From Glycomyces arizonensis DSM 44726 (lineage in GTDB: Bacteria; Actinomycetota; Actinomycetes; Mycobacteriales; Micromonosporaceae), in NCBI RefSeq assembly GCF_000482705.1, contig NZ_AXWO01000001.1:496001-560000 (forward strand): DNA of 64,000 bases, read 5' to 3'. The translations under genes and the position numbers were made by a program. The notes below the pieces were generated by a model. The model was not told where the DNA came from. It made no database searches and saw only the letters and a program-made list of their open reading frames with translations. This document shows, piece after piece, positions 37,115 to 46,478 of this stretch; within the stretch, counting starts at the first letter, position 1; every line of letters starts with the position of its first letter.

Positions 37115-38499
37115 GACGTCTCGCTCGGCTCTTCCGACGGGGCCGCCGCGGACGGATGGCGTTCGACGGCGGCGGCGAAGGCGTCCCCGCGGTGGGCGTA
37201 GTTCTGGAACATGTCGTAGGAGCCCGCGGCGGGCGAGAGCAGGACGGTGTCACCGGGGCTGGCGTAGGCGGCGGCGTGGGCGACGACATCGGTCATGACC
37301 GCATCGTCGTCGCCGTCGAGCACGGTGACGGGGAGGTCCGGGGCGTGTCGCGCCAGCGCGTCGGCGATGAGGGCCCGGTCCTGTCCGAGGAGGACCGCCC
37401 CCCGCATGCGCGGCGCGAAGCGGGCGACGAGGTCGCCGACGTCGACGCCTTTGAGCTGGCCTCCGGCGATCCACACGATCGGGTCGTAGGCGGCGAGCGC
37501 GGCGGCGGCGGCGTGCGGGTTGGTGGCCTTGGAGTCGTCGACCCAGCGGATGCCGCCGGTCTCGGCGACGGTGGCGTTGCGGTGCGGCTCGGGGGTGTAC
37601 TCGCGCAGGGCCCGGCCGATGTCCTCGCAGGAGACGCCGACGCCGCGGGCGAGGGCGGCGGCGGCGAGCGCGTTGGCGACGTTGTGGGCGCCGGGCGGGT
37701 GCACCTCGTCGGCCGAGCAGATCCGGACGGGTTCGCCGCCGGTGTAGTCGACGAGGAAGCCGAGGGCGACGCCGAACTGGCCTGGGGCGGGCTCGTCGAG
37801 CGTGAAGCCGGTGGTCTCGGCGTTCGTGTTCTTGGCGAGGGCGGTCACGGCAGTGTCGTCGAGGTTGACCACGGCCGCTCCCCCGCGCCAGACGGCGGTC
37901 TTGGCCTCGGCGTAGGCGTCGAAGCCGCCGTGCCAGTCGAGGTGGTCGGGGGCGAGGTTGATGATCGCCCCGGCGGCGGGCGTGAGTTCGGCCGACCAGT
38001 GCAGCTGGTAGCTGGACAGCTCGACGGCGAGCACGTCGTAGGGACCGTTCGCGGCGTGGACGAGCGGTTCGCCGATGTTGCCGAGGGCGGCGCTGCGCAG
38101 GCCGCCCGCCCGGAGCATGGCGGCGAGCATGGTGACCGTGGTGGTCTTGCCGTTGGTGCCGGTGACGGCGAGCCAGGGCGGGGCGCCGGGGCCGCGCAGG
38201 CGCCAGGCGAGCTCGGGCTCGGAGTAGGTGTCGAGCCCGCGTTCGCGGGCGGCGACGGCGATCGGGTGGTGGGGCGGGAAGCCCGGCGAGAGGACGACCT
38301 CCTCGACGTCATCGAGCAGTGCGGTGTCGAAGCCGTCGGCGACGACGGTGCGGGCGCCGAGGGCGGCGAGCGCGGCGATCCGCTCGGAGTCGTCGCGGTC
38401 GTAGACGGTGACGGTCTTGCCGCGCATCAGCAGCGCCTCGGCGCACGCGGCTCCGGCGACCCGTGCGCCGGCGACGAGGAAGCGGTCGGCCATGTCCAT
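37111..38499 (-). CDS. murD: UDP-MurNAc-L-alanine--D-glutamate ligase
   Basis: 462 aa. ATP loop VTGTNGKTTT (about 113-122), ELSSYQL, NLAPDHLDWHG and DDSKATNPHA are the expected Mur ligase motifs. It adds D-Glu to the stem peptide. ATG 38499, or 38493 two codons later. It is 7 bp after mraY and overlaps ftsW, in the usual mur order. Confidence 0.95.
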   Translation of the reverse strand: MDMADRFLVAGARVAGAACAEALLMRGKTVTVYDRDDSERIAALAALGARTVVADGFDTALLDDVEEVVLSPGFPPHHPIAVAARERGLDTYSEPELAWRLRGPGAPPWLAVTGTNGKTTTVTMLAAMLRAGGLRSAALGNIGEPLVHAANGPYDVLAVELSSYQLHWSAELTPAAGAIINLAPDHLDWHGGFDAYAEAKTAVWRGGAAVVNLDDTAVTALAKNTNAETTGFTLDEPAPGQFGVALGFLVDYTGGEPVRICSADEVHPPGAHNVANALAAAALARGVGVSCEDIGRALREYTPEPHRNATVAETGGIRWVDDSKATNPHAAAAALAAYDPIVWIAGGQLKGVDVGDLVARFAPRMRGAVLLGQDRALIADALARHAPDLPVTVLDGDDDAVMTDVVAHAAAYASPGDTVLLSPAAGSYDMFQNYAHRGDAFAAAVERHPSAAAPSEEPSETS

Positions 38500-38506
38500 A
38501 CTCTAT

Positions 38507-39637
38507 CTACCCGGCGACTCTGAGGAAGTCGGCGAAGAAGAAGCCGAGGCCGATCCCCATGCCGATGCCGGCGATGATCCAGAAGCGGACGACGATGTTG
38601 ACCTCGGACCATCCGGCGAGTTCGAAGTGGTGCTGGAGCGGCGCCATGCGGAAGACGCGGCGGCGGGTGGTCTTGTAGGAGATCGTCTGGATGATCACCG
38701 AGAAGGTGATGATGACGAACAGGCCGCCGATGATCGGCAGCAGCAGGATCGTCTTGGAGGCGAGCGCGAGTCCGCCGATGAGGCCGCCGAGGCCCAGGGC
38801 ACCCGAGTCGCCCATGAAGATCTTCGCGGGCGAGGTGTTCCACCACAGGAAGCCGAACATGGCTCCGGCGGCGGCTCCGGCGATGAGCGCGATCTCGAGG
38901 GGGTCGCGGACGTCGTAGCAGTAGTTCGGAGAGAGGCTCCCGCCCGCGCCGCCGCACCAGTGGCGGTACTGCCAGAAGCCGATGATGAGGTAGGCGGCGA
39001 AGGCCATCATGGACGCGCCGGTGGCGAGGCCGTCGAGGCCGTCGGTGAGGTTGACGCCGTTGGCGGTGGCGTTGACGATGAAGACGAAGACGATGACGGC
39101 GCCGATCTTGGTCAGCGGCAGCCAGTCGATGTCCTGGGTGAAGGAGAGGTACGGGGTGGCGACGGTGTCGGAGATGTCGGGGTCGTCGACCGAGCCGGTG
39201 TAGTAGAGGGCGATGATGCCGAAGACGGCGGCGGCGATGGTGAGGCCGAGCATCTTCATCCTGCCGGAGATGCCGCCCGAGTGCTTCTTGCGGATCTTGA
39301 GCCAGTCGTCGATGAAGCCGACGAAGCCGCAGGCCACGAACAGGCCGATGAGGACGATGCCGGTGGCGGTGAAGTTGGTCGGCCGGGAGAACTGGTGGGT
39401 CTCGGCCTCGGGGAGGGCCATGAGGACGAGGTGGCCGACGATGTAGGCGACGACGGTGGTGACGATGAAGACGACGCCGCCCATGGTGGGGGTGCCGGCC
39501 TTCGCGAGGTGGGTCTGGGGTCCGTCGGTGCGGATGGGCTGCCCGGCCTTGAGCCTGCGGAAGGCGTTGGCCGCGACGGGGGTGAGCGCCATGGTGAGCG
39601 CGAACGCCACGAACGCGGCGATGATTACTGCTCTCAC
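38507..39637 (-). CDS. mraY: Phospho-MurNAc-pentapeptide transferase
   Basis: 376 aa, ten membrane helices. The catalytic motifs [25 protein letters not shown] and APLQHHFEL are present. It moves phospho-MurNAc-pentapeptide to undecaprenyl phosphate to form lipid I. GTG 39637 overlaps the murF stop by 4 nt; longer in-frame sequence upstream is murF in another frame. Confidence 0.96.
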   Translation of the reverse strand: MRAVIIAAFVAFALTMALTPVAANAFRRLKAGQPIRTDGPQTHLAKAGTPTMGGVVFIVTTVVAYIVGHLVLMALPEAETHQFSRPTNFTATGIVLIGLFVACGFVGFIDDWLKIRKKHSGGISGRMKMLGLTIAAAVFGIIALYYTGSVDDPDISDTVATPYLSFTQDIDWLPLTKIGAVIVFVFIVNATANGVNLTDGLDGLATGASMMAFAAYLIIGFWQYRHWCGGAGGSLSPNYCYDVRDPLEIALIAGAAAGAMFGFLWWNTSPAKIFMGDSGALGLGGLIGGLALASKTILLLPIIGGLFVIITFSVIIQTISYKTTRRRVFRMAPLQHHFELAGWSEVNIVVRFWIIAGIGMGIGLGFFFADFLRVAG

Positions 39638-41007
39638 TTGTCGTTGTCCTCCTTGGCGCGCAAGTGGTCGGCGACTTCCCAGGTGCGGTAGCGGGAGCCT
39701 TTCACCAGGACGGTGTCGCCGGGGCGCAGCCGGTTCCGCAGCAGTTCGATGGCCGCGGTCTGGTCGGGTACGTGGGTTGCGGCGGCGACTCCGTCGGCGC
39801 CGTCGATGATGGGTTCGGTGCCGTCGCCGACCGCGATGAGTTCGTCGACGCCGGCTTCGGCGGCCTGCTCGCCCGCGCGGCGGTGGCATTGGTCGCTGAG
39901 TTCCTCGAGGTCGGCCATGAGGCCGAGGACCGCGATGCGGCGTCCGGCCGTGGGGACCTGGCCGAGGGCGCGGATGGCGGCGCCCATCGAGGCGGGATTG
40001 GCGTTGTATGAGTCGTCGATGACGGTGGTGCCGTCGGGGAGGGTGAAGACGTCCATCCGGCGCTCGGACTGGCGTCCGGCGCGGGAGAGCTGGTCGGCGA
40101 TGTGGTCGGGGCTCGCGCCGAGCCGCCAGGCGACCCCGGCGGCGGCGAGCGCGTTGTAGACGTGGTGGCCGCCCCACAGCCGCAGTTGGACGGGGGCGTC
40201 GCCGTCGGGGGTGCGGAGGGTGAAGCGGTGGCGGCCGTCGCCGGGATCGAGGCCGATCGCGGCGATGTCGGCGGATTCGGTGACGCCGAAGGTGAGCACC
40301 TGGGCGCGGGTCTTCGCGGCCATGGCCGCGACGCGCGGGTCGTCGGCGTTGAGGACGGCGGTGCCTTCTGGCGCGAGGAAGCGCGGCAGTTCGCTCTTGG
40401 CCCGCGCGGTGGTCTCGATGTCGCCGAAGCCGTCGAGGTGGGAGATGCCGACGTTGAGGACGGCCCCGATGTCCGGCGGGGCGATCTCGCACAGGTCGGT
40501 GATGTGCCCGACGCCGCGGGCGGCGAGTTCGAGCACGAGGTAGCGCGTCTCGGGTTCGACGCGGCAGACGGTGTAGGGGTGGCCCAGCTCGTTGTTGAAG
40601 TTGCCCTGGGTGGCGACGGTGGGGCCGAGGCTCGCGCACAGCTGCCCCATGAGGTCCTTGGTGGAGGTCTTGCCGTTGGAGCCGGTGACGCCCACGACGG
40701 TGGCCTCGCTGCGGCGGGCCACTTCGCGGGCGAGGGCGGCAAGGGCGCGGAGGGTGTCGTCGACGTAGACCGCCGGCGAGTCGATCGGGCGGCTCGCGAT
40801 GGTGGCCGCCGCGCCTTCGGCGGCGGCTTTCGGCGCGAAGTCGTGCCCGTCGACCTTGGCGCCGGGGATCGCCAGGAACAGCCCGCCGGGGCCGACCTTG
40901 CGGGAGTCGTGCTCGATCCCCCCGGTGACGATCGCCTCGGGGTCTGCCGTCTCGTTCAGTCTGCCTTCGACGGCGGTGGCGATGTCGGCCAGGCTCATGG
41001 GGATCAC
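39634..41007 (-). CDS. murF: UDP-MurNAc-tripeptide--D-Ala-D-Ala ligase
   Basis: 457 aa. ATP loop [12 protein letters not shown] (about 111-122), [12 protein letters not shown] and [11 protein letters not shown] identify MurF, which adds D-Ala-D-Ala to finish the pentapeptide. It begins 34 bp downstream of murE and overlaps mraY, in the same order as Streptomyces. Confidence 0.96.
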   Translation of the reverse strand: MIPMSLADIATAVEGRLNETADPEAIVTGGIEHDSRKVGPGGLFLAIPGAKVDGHDFAPKAAAEGAAATIASRPIDSPAVYVDDTLRALAALAREVARRSEATVVGVTGSNGKTSTKDLMGQLCASLGPTVATQGNFNNELGHPYTVCRVEPETRYLVLELAARGVGHITDLCEIAPPDIGAVLNVGISHLDGFGDIETTARAKSELPRFLAPEGTAVLNADDPRVAAMAAKTRAQVLTFGVTESADIAAIGLDPGDGRHRFTLRTPDGDAPVQLRLWGGHHVYNALAAAGVAWRLGASPDHIADQLSRAGRQSERRMDVFTLPDGTTVIDDSYNANPASMGAAIRALGQVPTAGRRIAVLGLMADLEELSDQCHRRAGEQAAEAGVDELIAVGDGTEPIIDGADGVAAATHVPDQTAAIELLRNRLRPGDTVLVKGSRYRTWEVADHLRAKEDNDK

Positions 41008-41041
41008 GCGGCGGCTCCTCCTGTTCGATTGGTGAGTGCTC

Positions 41042-42532
41042 TTATGCGGGTGACTCGACCCAGCCGACTTCGAGCAGCGCTCTGGCGAGCAGCTCGCGGT
41101 CGTCGCTTTCCACCGGGCCCTCGGCGGTCTCGATGACCGTCTCGTGGCCCTTGCCGAGCAGGGCGATGGTGTCGCCCGGGGCGGCCAGGCCCACGGCCTC
41201 CCGGACGGCGAGCTCCCGCCCCGGAATATTACGACAGGGCACGCCTCGCACGGCGGCGGCCACCTCGTCGCGTATGCGCGCGGGGTCCTCAGTGCGCGGA
41301 TTGTCGTCGGTGACGATGACGGCGTCGGCGCCCGTGGCGGCCGCGGCGCCCATGAGTGGCCGCTTGGAGCGGTCGCGGTCGCCTCCGGCGCCGAGGATGG
41401 CGATGACCTTGCCGGGGGTCGACTCGCGCAGCGAGCCGAGGACGGCGGTGATGGCCTCCGGCTTGTGGGCGTAGTCGACCACGCCGCGGACGGGGGCCGT
41501 CCCGGAGACGAGTTCCATGCGGCCGGGCACGCCGCGGCAGGAGGCGATGCCGTCGAGTCCTTCGGCGAGGTCGACGCCGACGGCTTCGAGGAGGGCCGCG
41601 GCGAGCGCGGCGTTGGCGACGTTGTGGCGCCCGGGCATGTTGACGCGGCCTTCGGCCTTGCCGCGGGGACTGCGCAGCGTGAAGGTCTGGGTGAAGCCGT
41701 CGGCGGCGATGTCCGAGGCGTAGTAGTCGGCGCGCGGGTCTTCCAGGGAGAACAGGAGGGTCTTCTCGTCGGCGAGGGTGGCGACGCGCGCGTCGTCGGC
41801 GTTGAGGATCGCCGTCTCGGCGCGGCCGTCGAACAGCTTCGCCTTGGCGTTGAAGTAGTCGTCGAGGTCGGCGTGGAAGTCGAGGTGGTCGGTGCCGAAC
41901 ATGGTGAACCCGGCGGCGGCGAAGCGGCATCCGGCGACCCTGCCGAGGGCGAGGGCGTGGCTGGAGACCTCCATGACCACGTCGGTGACGCCGCGTTCGA
42001 GTGCGACGGCCAGGAGCGCCTGGAGCTCGGGGGCCTCGGGGGTGGTGCGCTCGGAGCGGATGACCTGGTCGGCGATGCGGGTCTCGACGGTGCCGATGAT
42101 GCCGGTGGTGCGCCCGGCGCGGGCGAGCCCGGCCTCGACGAGGTAGGCCGTGGAGGTCTTGCCGTTGGTGCCGGTGATGCCGATGAGGTTGAGGTGGTGC
42201 GACGGCTCGCCCCAGACGCGGGCGGCGACGGCGCCGGTGAGCGAGCGGGGCTCGTCCGCGACCAGGACGGGCAGGCGCCCGGCGACGAGTTCGGCGCCGC
42301 GGGCGTCGGTGAGGACGCAGGAGGCGCCGCGCTCGGCGGCCTGCTCGGCGAACTCGGCGCCGTGGCGCCTGGCGCCGGGCAGCGCCGCGAAGAGGTCCCC
42401 CGGTTCGACGAGGGCGGCGGCGAGGCTCACGCCGGTGACGGTGAGCTCGGAGTCCTTCGCTGCGGGGACCAGGTCGGCGAGGCCGGCGACCCGGTAGGGC
42501 GCCGTGACCTCGGGTCGCGGAAAGGTTGACAC
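41042..42532 (-). CDS. murE: UDP-MurNAc-dipeptide--meso-diaminopimelate ligase
   Basis: 496 aa. ATP loop ITGTNGKTSTAY (about 118-129) and MEVSSHAL are typical, and TDDNPRTEDP carries the DNPR motif specific for meso-diaminopimelate rather than lysine. The wall peptide of this organism should therefore contain meso-DAP. It is the first gene of the mur run here. Upstream in most actinomycetes come ftsI, ftsL, mraW and mraZ; here a MarR gene follows after 37 bp. Confidence 0.95.
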   Translation of the reverse strand: MSTFPRPEVTAPYRVAGLADLVPAAKDSELTVTGVSLAAALVEPGDLFAALPGARRHGAEFAEQAAERGASCVLTDARGAELVAGRLPVLVADEPRSLTGAVAARVWGEPSHHLNLIGITGTNGKTSTAYLVEAGLARAGRTTGIIGTVETRIADQVIRSERTTPEAPELQALLAVALERGVTDVVMEVSSHALALGRVAGCRFAAAGFTMFGTDHLDFHADLDDYFNAKAKLFDGRAETAILNADDARVATLADEKTLLFSLEDPRADYYASDIAADGFTQTFTLRSPRGKAEGRVNMPGRHNVANAALAAALLEAVGVDLAEGLDGIASCRGVPGRMELVSGTAPVRGVVDYAHKPEAITAVLGSLRESTPGKVIAILGAGGDRDRSKRPLMGAAAATGADAVIVTDDNPRTEDPARIRDEVAAAVRGVPCRNIPGRELAVREAVGLAAPGDTIALLGKGHETVIETAEGPVESDDRELLARALLEVGWVESPA

Positions 42533-42569
42533 GGCCTGACCCTACACCGATGGGGCGGCCGGGAAATGA

Positions 42570-43061
42570 TCACTGCGTCTTGACGGGCCGTTCGGTGTCG
42601 TCGAGGTTGGCCGACCATGTGGTGAGGAGTTCGGTGAGCTCGGCGGCCTGGTGGCAGTCGAGGGAGTCGAGGAACAGCTCGCGCACGAGCGAGAGGATGC
42701 ACGGCGCGGTCTCCTCCAGGCGCTCGCGTCCGGCGTCGGTGAGGACGACCCAGGTGGCCCGGTTGTCCTCCTCGCATTTGAAGGTCTCGGCCAGGCCCAT
42801 GTCGGCGAGGCGTTTGACCTGGTAGGTGGCGGCGCTCTTGGCGGTGACGATGCGCTCGGCGAGCTCGCTCATGCGCAGGCGGGCACCGTCGGCGTCGGCG
42901 AGGCGCACCAAGACCTCGTACTGGGTGTGGGAGATGCCGTGGTAGTCCTGGAGGCGCCGCTCGATCTGTTGCTCCAGCCGGTGGGTGACGGTCAGGAACT
43001 GGGTCCAGACGGCGTTCACCTCGGGGGCGAGCCAGCGGCTCTCGAAGTCTCCCGCGCTCAT
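42570..43061 (-). CDS. MarR family transcriptional regulator
   Basis: 163 aa from ATG 43061, with GGAGG 7 nt upstream. The winged HTH is about residues 50-115 (RMSELAERIVTAKSAATYQVKRLADMG), ending in DNRATWVVLTDAGRERL, the MarR wing. These repressors usually control their own promoter and respond to phenolic or oxidative signals. A palindrome at 43090-43105 in its promoter is the likely self-operator. It is 37 bp upstream of murE on the same strand, so the mur genes may be read through from its promoter. Confidence 0.88.
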   Translation of the reverse strand: MSAGDFESRWLAPEVNAVWTQFLTVTHRLEQQIERRLQDYHGISHTQYEVLVRLADADGARLRMSELAERIVTAKSAATYQVKRLADMGLAETFKCEEDNRATWVVLTDAGRERLEETAPCILSLVRELFLDSLDCHQAAELTELLTTWSANLDDTERPVKTQ

Positions 43062-43387
43062 CACCGGCCTCCCTTCCCTGGCCCTCACCGGTTCAATTTC
43101 GAACCATCCTACCCTTTGGTGGGGCGTTCACAGGGGACCGAGTTACCGAGGCCATAGTGCAAGGGGCAGCGCCGTGAACCGGTGTCGCATCGGGGCGCCC
43201 GGCAACGCGGCCTTCATGCGGAGCGGGCGGGGACCGGTGGGCCGGATACCACCCGGCCCGGTGGACAGACCAGGCCCTGAGTCGCCCGGTCGCGCCCGCG
43301 ACCCGGTATACGCCGAGCCGTATTCGCGTTCTACGCTGTACGGCGACACGTCCACTCGGCCTCAAGCACCCGAAGGACCCTCCCGCT
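43062..43387. other. Divergent intergenic region (MarR / secreted peptidase)
   Basis: 326 bp. Apart from the MarR palindrome it is GC-rich with stem-forming stretches, for example GGGCCGG pairing with CCGGCCC near 43240-43262. No gene was recognised. Actinobacterial wall hydrolase genes often have a c-di-AMP riboswitch in such leaders, but I could not confirm its conserved core here. Confidence 0.45.
43090..43105. promoter_or_regulatory. MarR-type operator candidate
   Basis: GGTTC-AATTTC-GAACC is an inverted repeat 29-44 bp upstream of the MarR start, where the -10/-35 should lie. Autorepression is the likely role. Confidence 0.6.
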
Positions 43388-44407
43388 TTGAACGGTACCG
43401 ACGCACGCCCCGCCGCCACGTCCGCGGCGCGGCGCCTCCTCTCCTTCCCGATCGTCGCCGTCGTCGCCGTCGTCCTCCTGGTCGCACCCGCCTCCCAGTC
43501 CTCCGCGCAGGAGGAAGGGGCCTCCTCGGGCCTCAGCCAGGCCATCGAGGACTACCTCAACGCCCAGGACGAGCTGGCCTCGCTCGAACAGCAGCAGGAG
43601 GACCTCGAAGCGGAGCTGGCGGACTCCCGGACCGAGGTCGAGGAGCTCACCGCCGAGCTCGACGAGTACGCCTACATCGCGTACACCACCTCGGACATGC
43701 AGTCGATGTCGGCGATCATGGCCTCGGGCGACCCGACGCAGGCGCTCAACGCGATGACCATGCTCGAGTTCCTCGGCGAATCGCGCGCCGACCGCCTGCA
43801 CCAGCTCACCACGCGCCTGTCCGAGATCGAGGCGACGCAGCAGACCCTCGCCGACACCATCGCCGAGCAGGAGGACGTCACCGACGAGATGGAGGACGCC
43901 CGGGACGAGGCCGCCCGCGAGCTGGCCGCCTCCGGCGGCGACGCGTCGGACGGCCCCAGCGCCAGCGACGCCCCCGCGGCCGAGCCCGCGCCGCGCAACG
44001 CCGACGGGACGCTGCCCTACCAGGGCTGCACCGAGGACGACCCGACCCCGGCCGACGGCTGCGTGACCCCGCGCACGCTCCACGCCTTGGAGCAGGCCCA
44101 GATCGCGGGCTTCACCAGGTACGTCAGCTGCTACCGGCCCAGCGGCTCGGGCGAGCACCCGAAGGGCCGCGCCTGCGACTTCTCCGCCCAGCCCGGCGGC
44201 TTCGGCGGCGACGCGGGCGGCGACGACTACGACTACGGCCAGAACCTCGCCGCGTGGTTCACCGAGAACGCTCACGAACTGGGTGTGCAGTACGTCATCT
44301 GGTACCGCCAGATCTGGTTCCCCTCCTCGGGGTGGCGGTCCTACAACGGCGGGAACGGGGACCCGTCCTCGGACCACACCAACCACGTCCACCTGAGCAT
44401 CCGCTGA
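43388..44407 (+). CDS. Secreted coiled-coil protein with LAS/M15-like (ARB-07466) metallopeptidase domain
   Basis: 339 aa from TTG 43388 with AAGGA upstream. A signal peptide (about 16-41) is followed by a coiled coil (about 50-180) like those of RipA-type wall hydrolases, then a C-terminal domain (about 205-339). That domain has SGEHPKGRACDF (the SxHxxGxAxD zinc motif) and a terminal NHVHLS (HxH), the LAS/M15 metallopeptidase ligands. It probably trims peptidoglycan peptides outside the cell. It stands next to an L,D-transpeptidase gene. Confidence 0.82.
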   Translation: MNGTDARPAATSAARRLLSFPIVAVVAVVLLVAPASQSSAQEEGASSGLSQAIEDYLNAQDELASLEQQQEDLEAELADSRTEVEELTAELDEYAYIAYTTSDMQSMSAIMASGDPTQALNAMTMLEFLGESRADRLHQLTTRLSEIEATQQTLADTIAEQEDVTDEMEDARDEAARELAASGGDASDGPSASDAPAAEPAPRNADGTLPYQGCTEDDPTPADGCVTPRTLHALEQAQIAGFTRYVSCYRPSGSGEHPKGRACDFSAQPGGFGGDAGGDDYDYGQNLAAWFTENAHELGVQYVIWYRQIWFPSSGWRSYNGGNGDPSSDHTNHVHLSIR

Positions 44408-44465
44408 GATCACGTTCGGCGATCGACCCTGAATGAGCCTCGTTCACAATGTGTACTGTGGGGGC

Positions 44466-45686
44466 ATGACGATCGGACGCTCCTCTATCACCAGGCGCGG
44501 CGCCCTCACCGCCGGCGTCGCCGCCGTCACCCTGACCGCCTGCTCTGACGAGACCGGCACCATCAGCGGCTCGGACGACGAGGAACCTGAGGAGCCCGTC
44601 AGCGCCGCAACCGTCACCATCACCCCCGCCGACGGCGCCACCGACGCCACGGCCGCCGCCGAGATCGCCTGGACCGTCGAGAAGGGCACCTTCACCGAGT
44701 TCAAGCTGACCGACGCCGCCGGGAACGCCGTCGAAGGCGACATGCACCCCGACGGGGCCACGTGGATCCCGGCCGCCCCGCTGGAGTGGGAGACCACCTA
44801 CACCGCCTCGGTCAGTGCCGAGGACGACGCCGGGATCGCCGTCACGGCGACCTCGACGTTCACCACCATCGCCTCGCCGGGCAACCGCGTCTCGATCGAG
44901 AACTACCTGCCGGCCCAGGACTCCACCGTCGGCCAGGCCGCGATCCTGGCCTTCCGCTTCATCGACTACGAGATCCCCGAGGACCTGCGCAAGGGGGTCG
45001 AGCGGCGCCTGTTCGTCAGCTCCGAGCCCGCGCAGGAGGGCTCGTGGCACTGGATCACCGGCCGCGCGCTCGAATACCGGCCCAAGGAGTACTGGCAGCC
45101 GAACACGCAGGTCACGGTGCGGCTCGCGATCGGCGGCCTGCCGATCGGCAACGACAAGTACGGCGAGTACGACGCCGAGACGGTCTTCGACATCGACTCC
45201 GAGGCCCGCAAGCTCGAAGCCGACAACGACACCAAGCAGCTGCGCGCCTACCAGGACGGTGTGATCGTCCAGACGATCCCGATCGCGCTGGGCGCCGACG
45301 AGACCGACGGCAACGACACGCGCTCGTTCGAAGGCCACATGACCATCATGAGCCGCGAGGAGGAGTCGACGTTCGTCTCCGACCTCTACGACTACGAGAC
45401 CCCGGTCAAATGGGCGATGCGGCTGACGTTCAGCGGCCAGTTCATCCACGGCGCGCCGTGGGCGGCGGACGCGCTCGGCAAGGAGAACATCTCCCACGGC
45501 TGCATCAACGTCACCAACGAGATGGGCGAGTGGATCTACAACTTCGTGCGCTGGGGCGACCCGGTCGTGGTGCTCAACACGGGGCGCACGCTGCCGCAGG
45601 GCGATGGGTTCACCACGTGGGACCTCGACTGGGAGACCGTCGTGGGCGGCTCCTACCTCGAGCAGGGCACCGGCGAGGACGGCTAA
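44466..45686 (+). CDS. L,D-transpeptidase (LdtMt2-like lipoprotein)
   Basis: 406 aa. A twin-arginine-like signal (SITRRGALTAG) leads to a lipobox LTAC, so it is a lipid-anchored exported protein. Two Ig-like domains (about 50-240) precede the YkuD catalytic domain with FIHGAPW and SHGCINVTNE, the HGC-containing active site with catalytic Cys. These enzymes make 3-3 (DAP-DAP) crosslinks and resist most beta-lactams. TACTGT lies 6 nt before ATG 44466 without a ribosome site, so the mRNA is probably leaderless. Confidence 0.93.
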   Translation: MTIGRSSITRRGALTAGVAAVTLTACSDETGTISGSDDEEPEEPVSAATVTITPADGATDATAAAEIAWTVEKGTFTEFKLTDAAGNAVEGDMHPDGATWIPAAPLEWETTYTASVSAEDDAGIAVTATSTFTTIASPGNRVSIENYLPAQDSTVGQAAILAFRFIDYEIPEDLRKGVERRLFVSSEPAQEGSWHWITGRALEYRPKEYWQPNTQVTVRLAIGGLPIGNDKYGEYDAETVFDIDSEARKLEADNDTKQLRAYQDGVIVQTIPIALGADETDGNDTRSFEGHMTIMSREEESTFVSDLYDYETPVKWAMRLTFSGQFIHGAPWAADALGKENISHGCINVTNEMGEWIYNFVRWGDPVVVLNTGRTLPQGDGFTTWDLDWETVVGGSYLEQGTGEDG

Positions 45687-46024
45687 GCGGCGGGCTCGCG
45701 GACCTTCGGGTCGGCGGCCTGCGGGTGCTCCTCGAGGATCCGGTTGTGCGCCCAGCGCTCGACGAAGAACGAGCCGATCGGGACGGTGCCGCCCAGCAGC
45801 AGCCCTATGGTGTGCGGCCAGAGCTTCCATCCGGCCTGCTGGGCCAGGTGGAAGCCGAGCACCAGGTAGATCATGTAGCACAGGCCGTGGATCGGGCTGA
45901 TGGCCGTCACGAGCACGTCGTTGTCCGCGAAGTACTTCATCGGCATGGCCACGAACATGAGCGCGATGAGGAACGTGCCGACGATCCAGGCGACGATGCG
46001 GAATCGCTTCAGAGCGGCGTTCAT
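45683..46024 (-). CDS. DUF3817 membrane protein
   Basis: 113 aa with three hydrophobic segments. ISPIHGLCYMIYLVLGFHLA and WKLWPHTIGLLLGGTVPIGSF fit the actinobacterial DUF3817 family, small inner-membrane proteins of unknown function. It overlaps the upstream gene by 4 nt (ATGA) and the convergent L,D-transpeptidase stop by 4 bp. Confidence 0.85.
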   Translation of the reverse strand: MNAALKRFRIVAWIVGTFLIALMFVAMPMKYFADNDVLVTAISPIHGLCYMIYLVLGFHLAQQAGWKLWPHTIGLLLGGTVPIGSFFVERWAHNRILEEHPQAADPKVREPAA

Positions 46025-46413
46025 GCGGTACTCCCCCGGTTCGGGTCGAATTCGGACTGCCGGGCGTGCAGGCTGAGCTCGGCATCACTGCGTCGGGCGT
46101 TCATGCTGAACTCGGCGTCATCCAGGCGAGCCTCCAGGATGCCTCCCTCGAACGGCGAGGTCATCGGGGGCGGCTCCTCGCGGCGCCGCGGCGCCGCGGG
46201 GCGGTCCTTGCTCAGCTCCACGCGCATCTGCCGCACCCACAGCGCGACGGTGAACAGCGCGAACAGCGGCCACTCGAACGCGTAGCCCCAGCTGATGGCG
46301 TTCCCGTGCTGGGCGCGGGTCAGCTGCCACCAGCCGAGCACGCCGAATCCGGTCGTCAGCACCACGGCGAAGAAGTGCAGGACGAGCCATGGGGGCGTCA
46401 ACAACCGTCGCAC
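46021..46413 (-). CDS. Two-TM membrane protein, SURF1-like N-terminus
   Basis: 130 aa. The first helix, LVLHFFAVVLTTGFGVLGWWQLTRA, has the GxWQLxRA signature seen at the start of SURF1-type proteins, but the protein is far too short to be SURF1. A second helix (about 45-62) follows. The tail repeats ARLDDAEFSMNARRSDAEL-type units. It is translationally coupled to the DUF3817 gene. Function unknown. Confidence 0.7.
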   Translation of the reverse strand: MRRLLTPPWLVLHFFAVVLTTGFGVLGWWQLTRAQHGNAISWGYAFEWPLFALFTVALWVRQMRVELSKDRPAAPRRREEPPPMTSPFEGGILEARLDDAEFSMNARRSDAELSLHARQSEFDPNRGSTA

Positions 46414-46478
46414 CCGGCCAGACTATGGGGGCCGACCCGGAGTTGCCGCGCGGGGGCGGCCCGTGGTGACATAGGCCG

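Noticed and set aside
43106..43387. c-di-AMP (ydaO) riboswitch before the secreted peptidase
   Set aside because: The position would fit, but I could not find its conserved sequence blocks.
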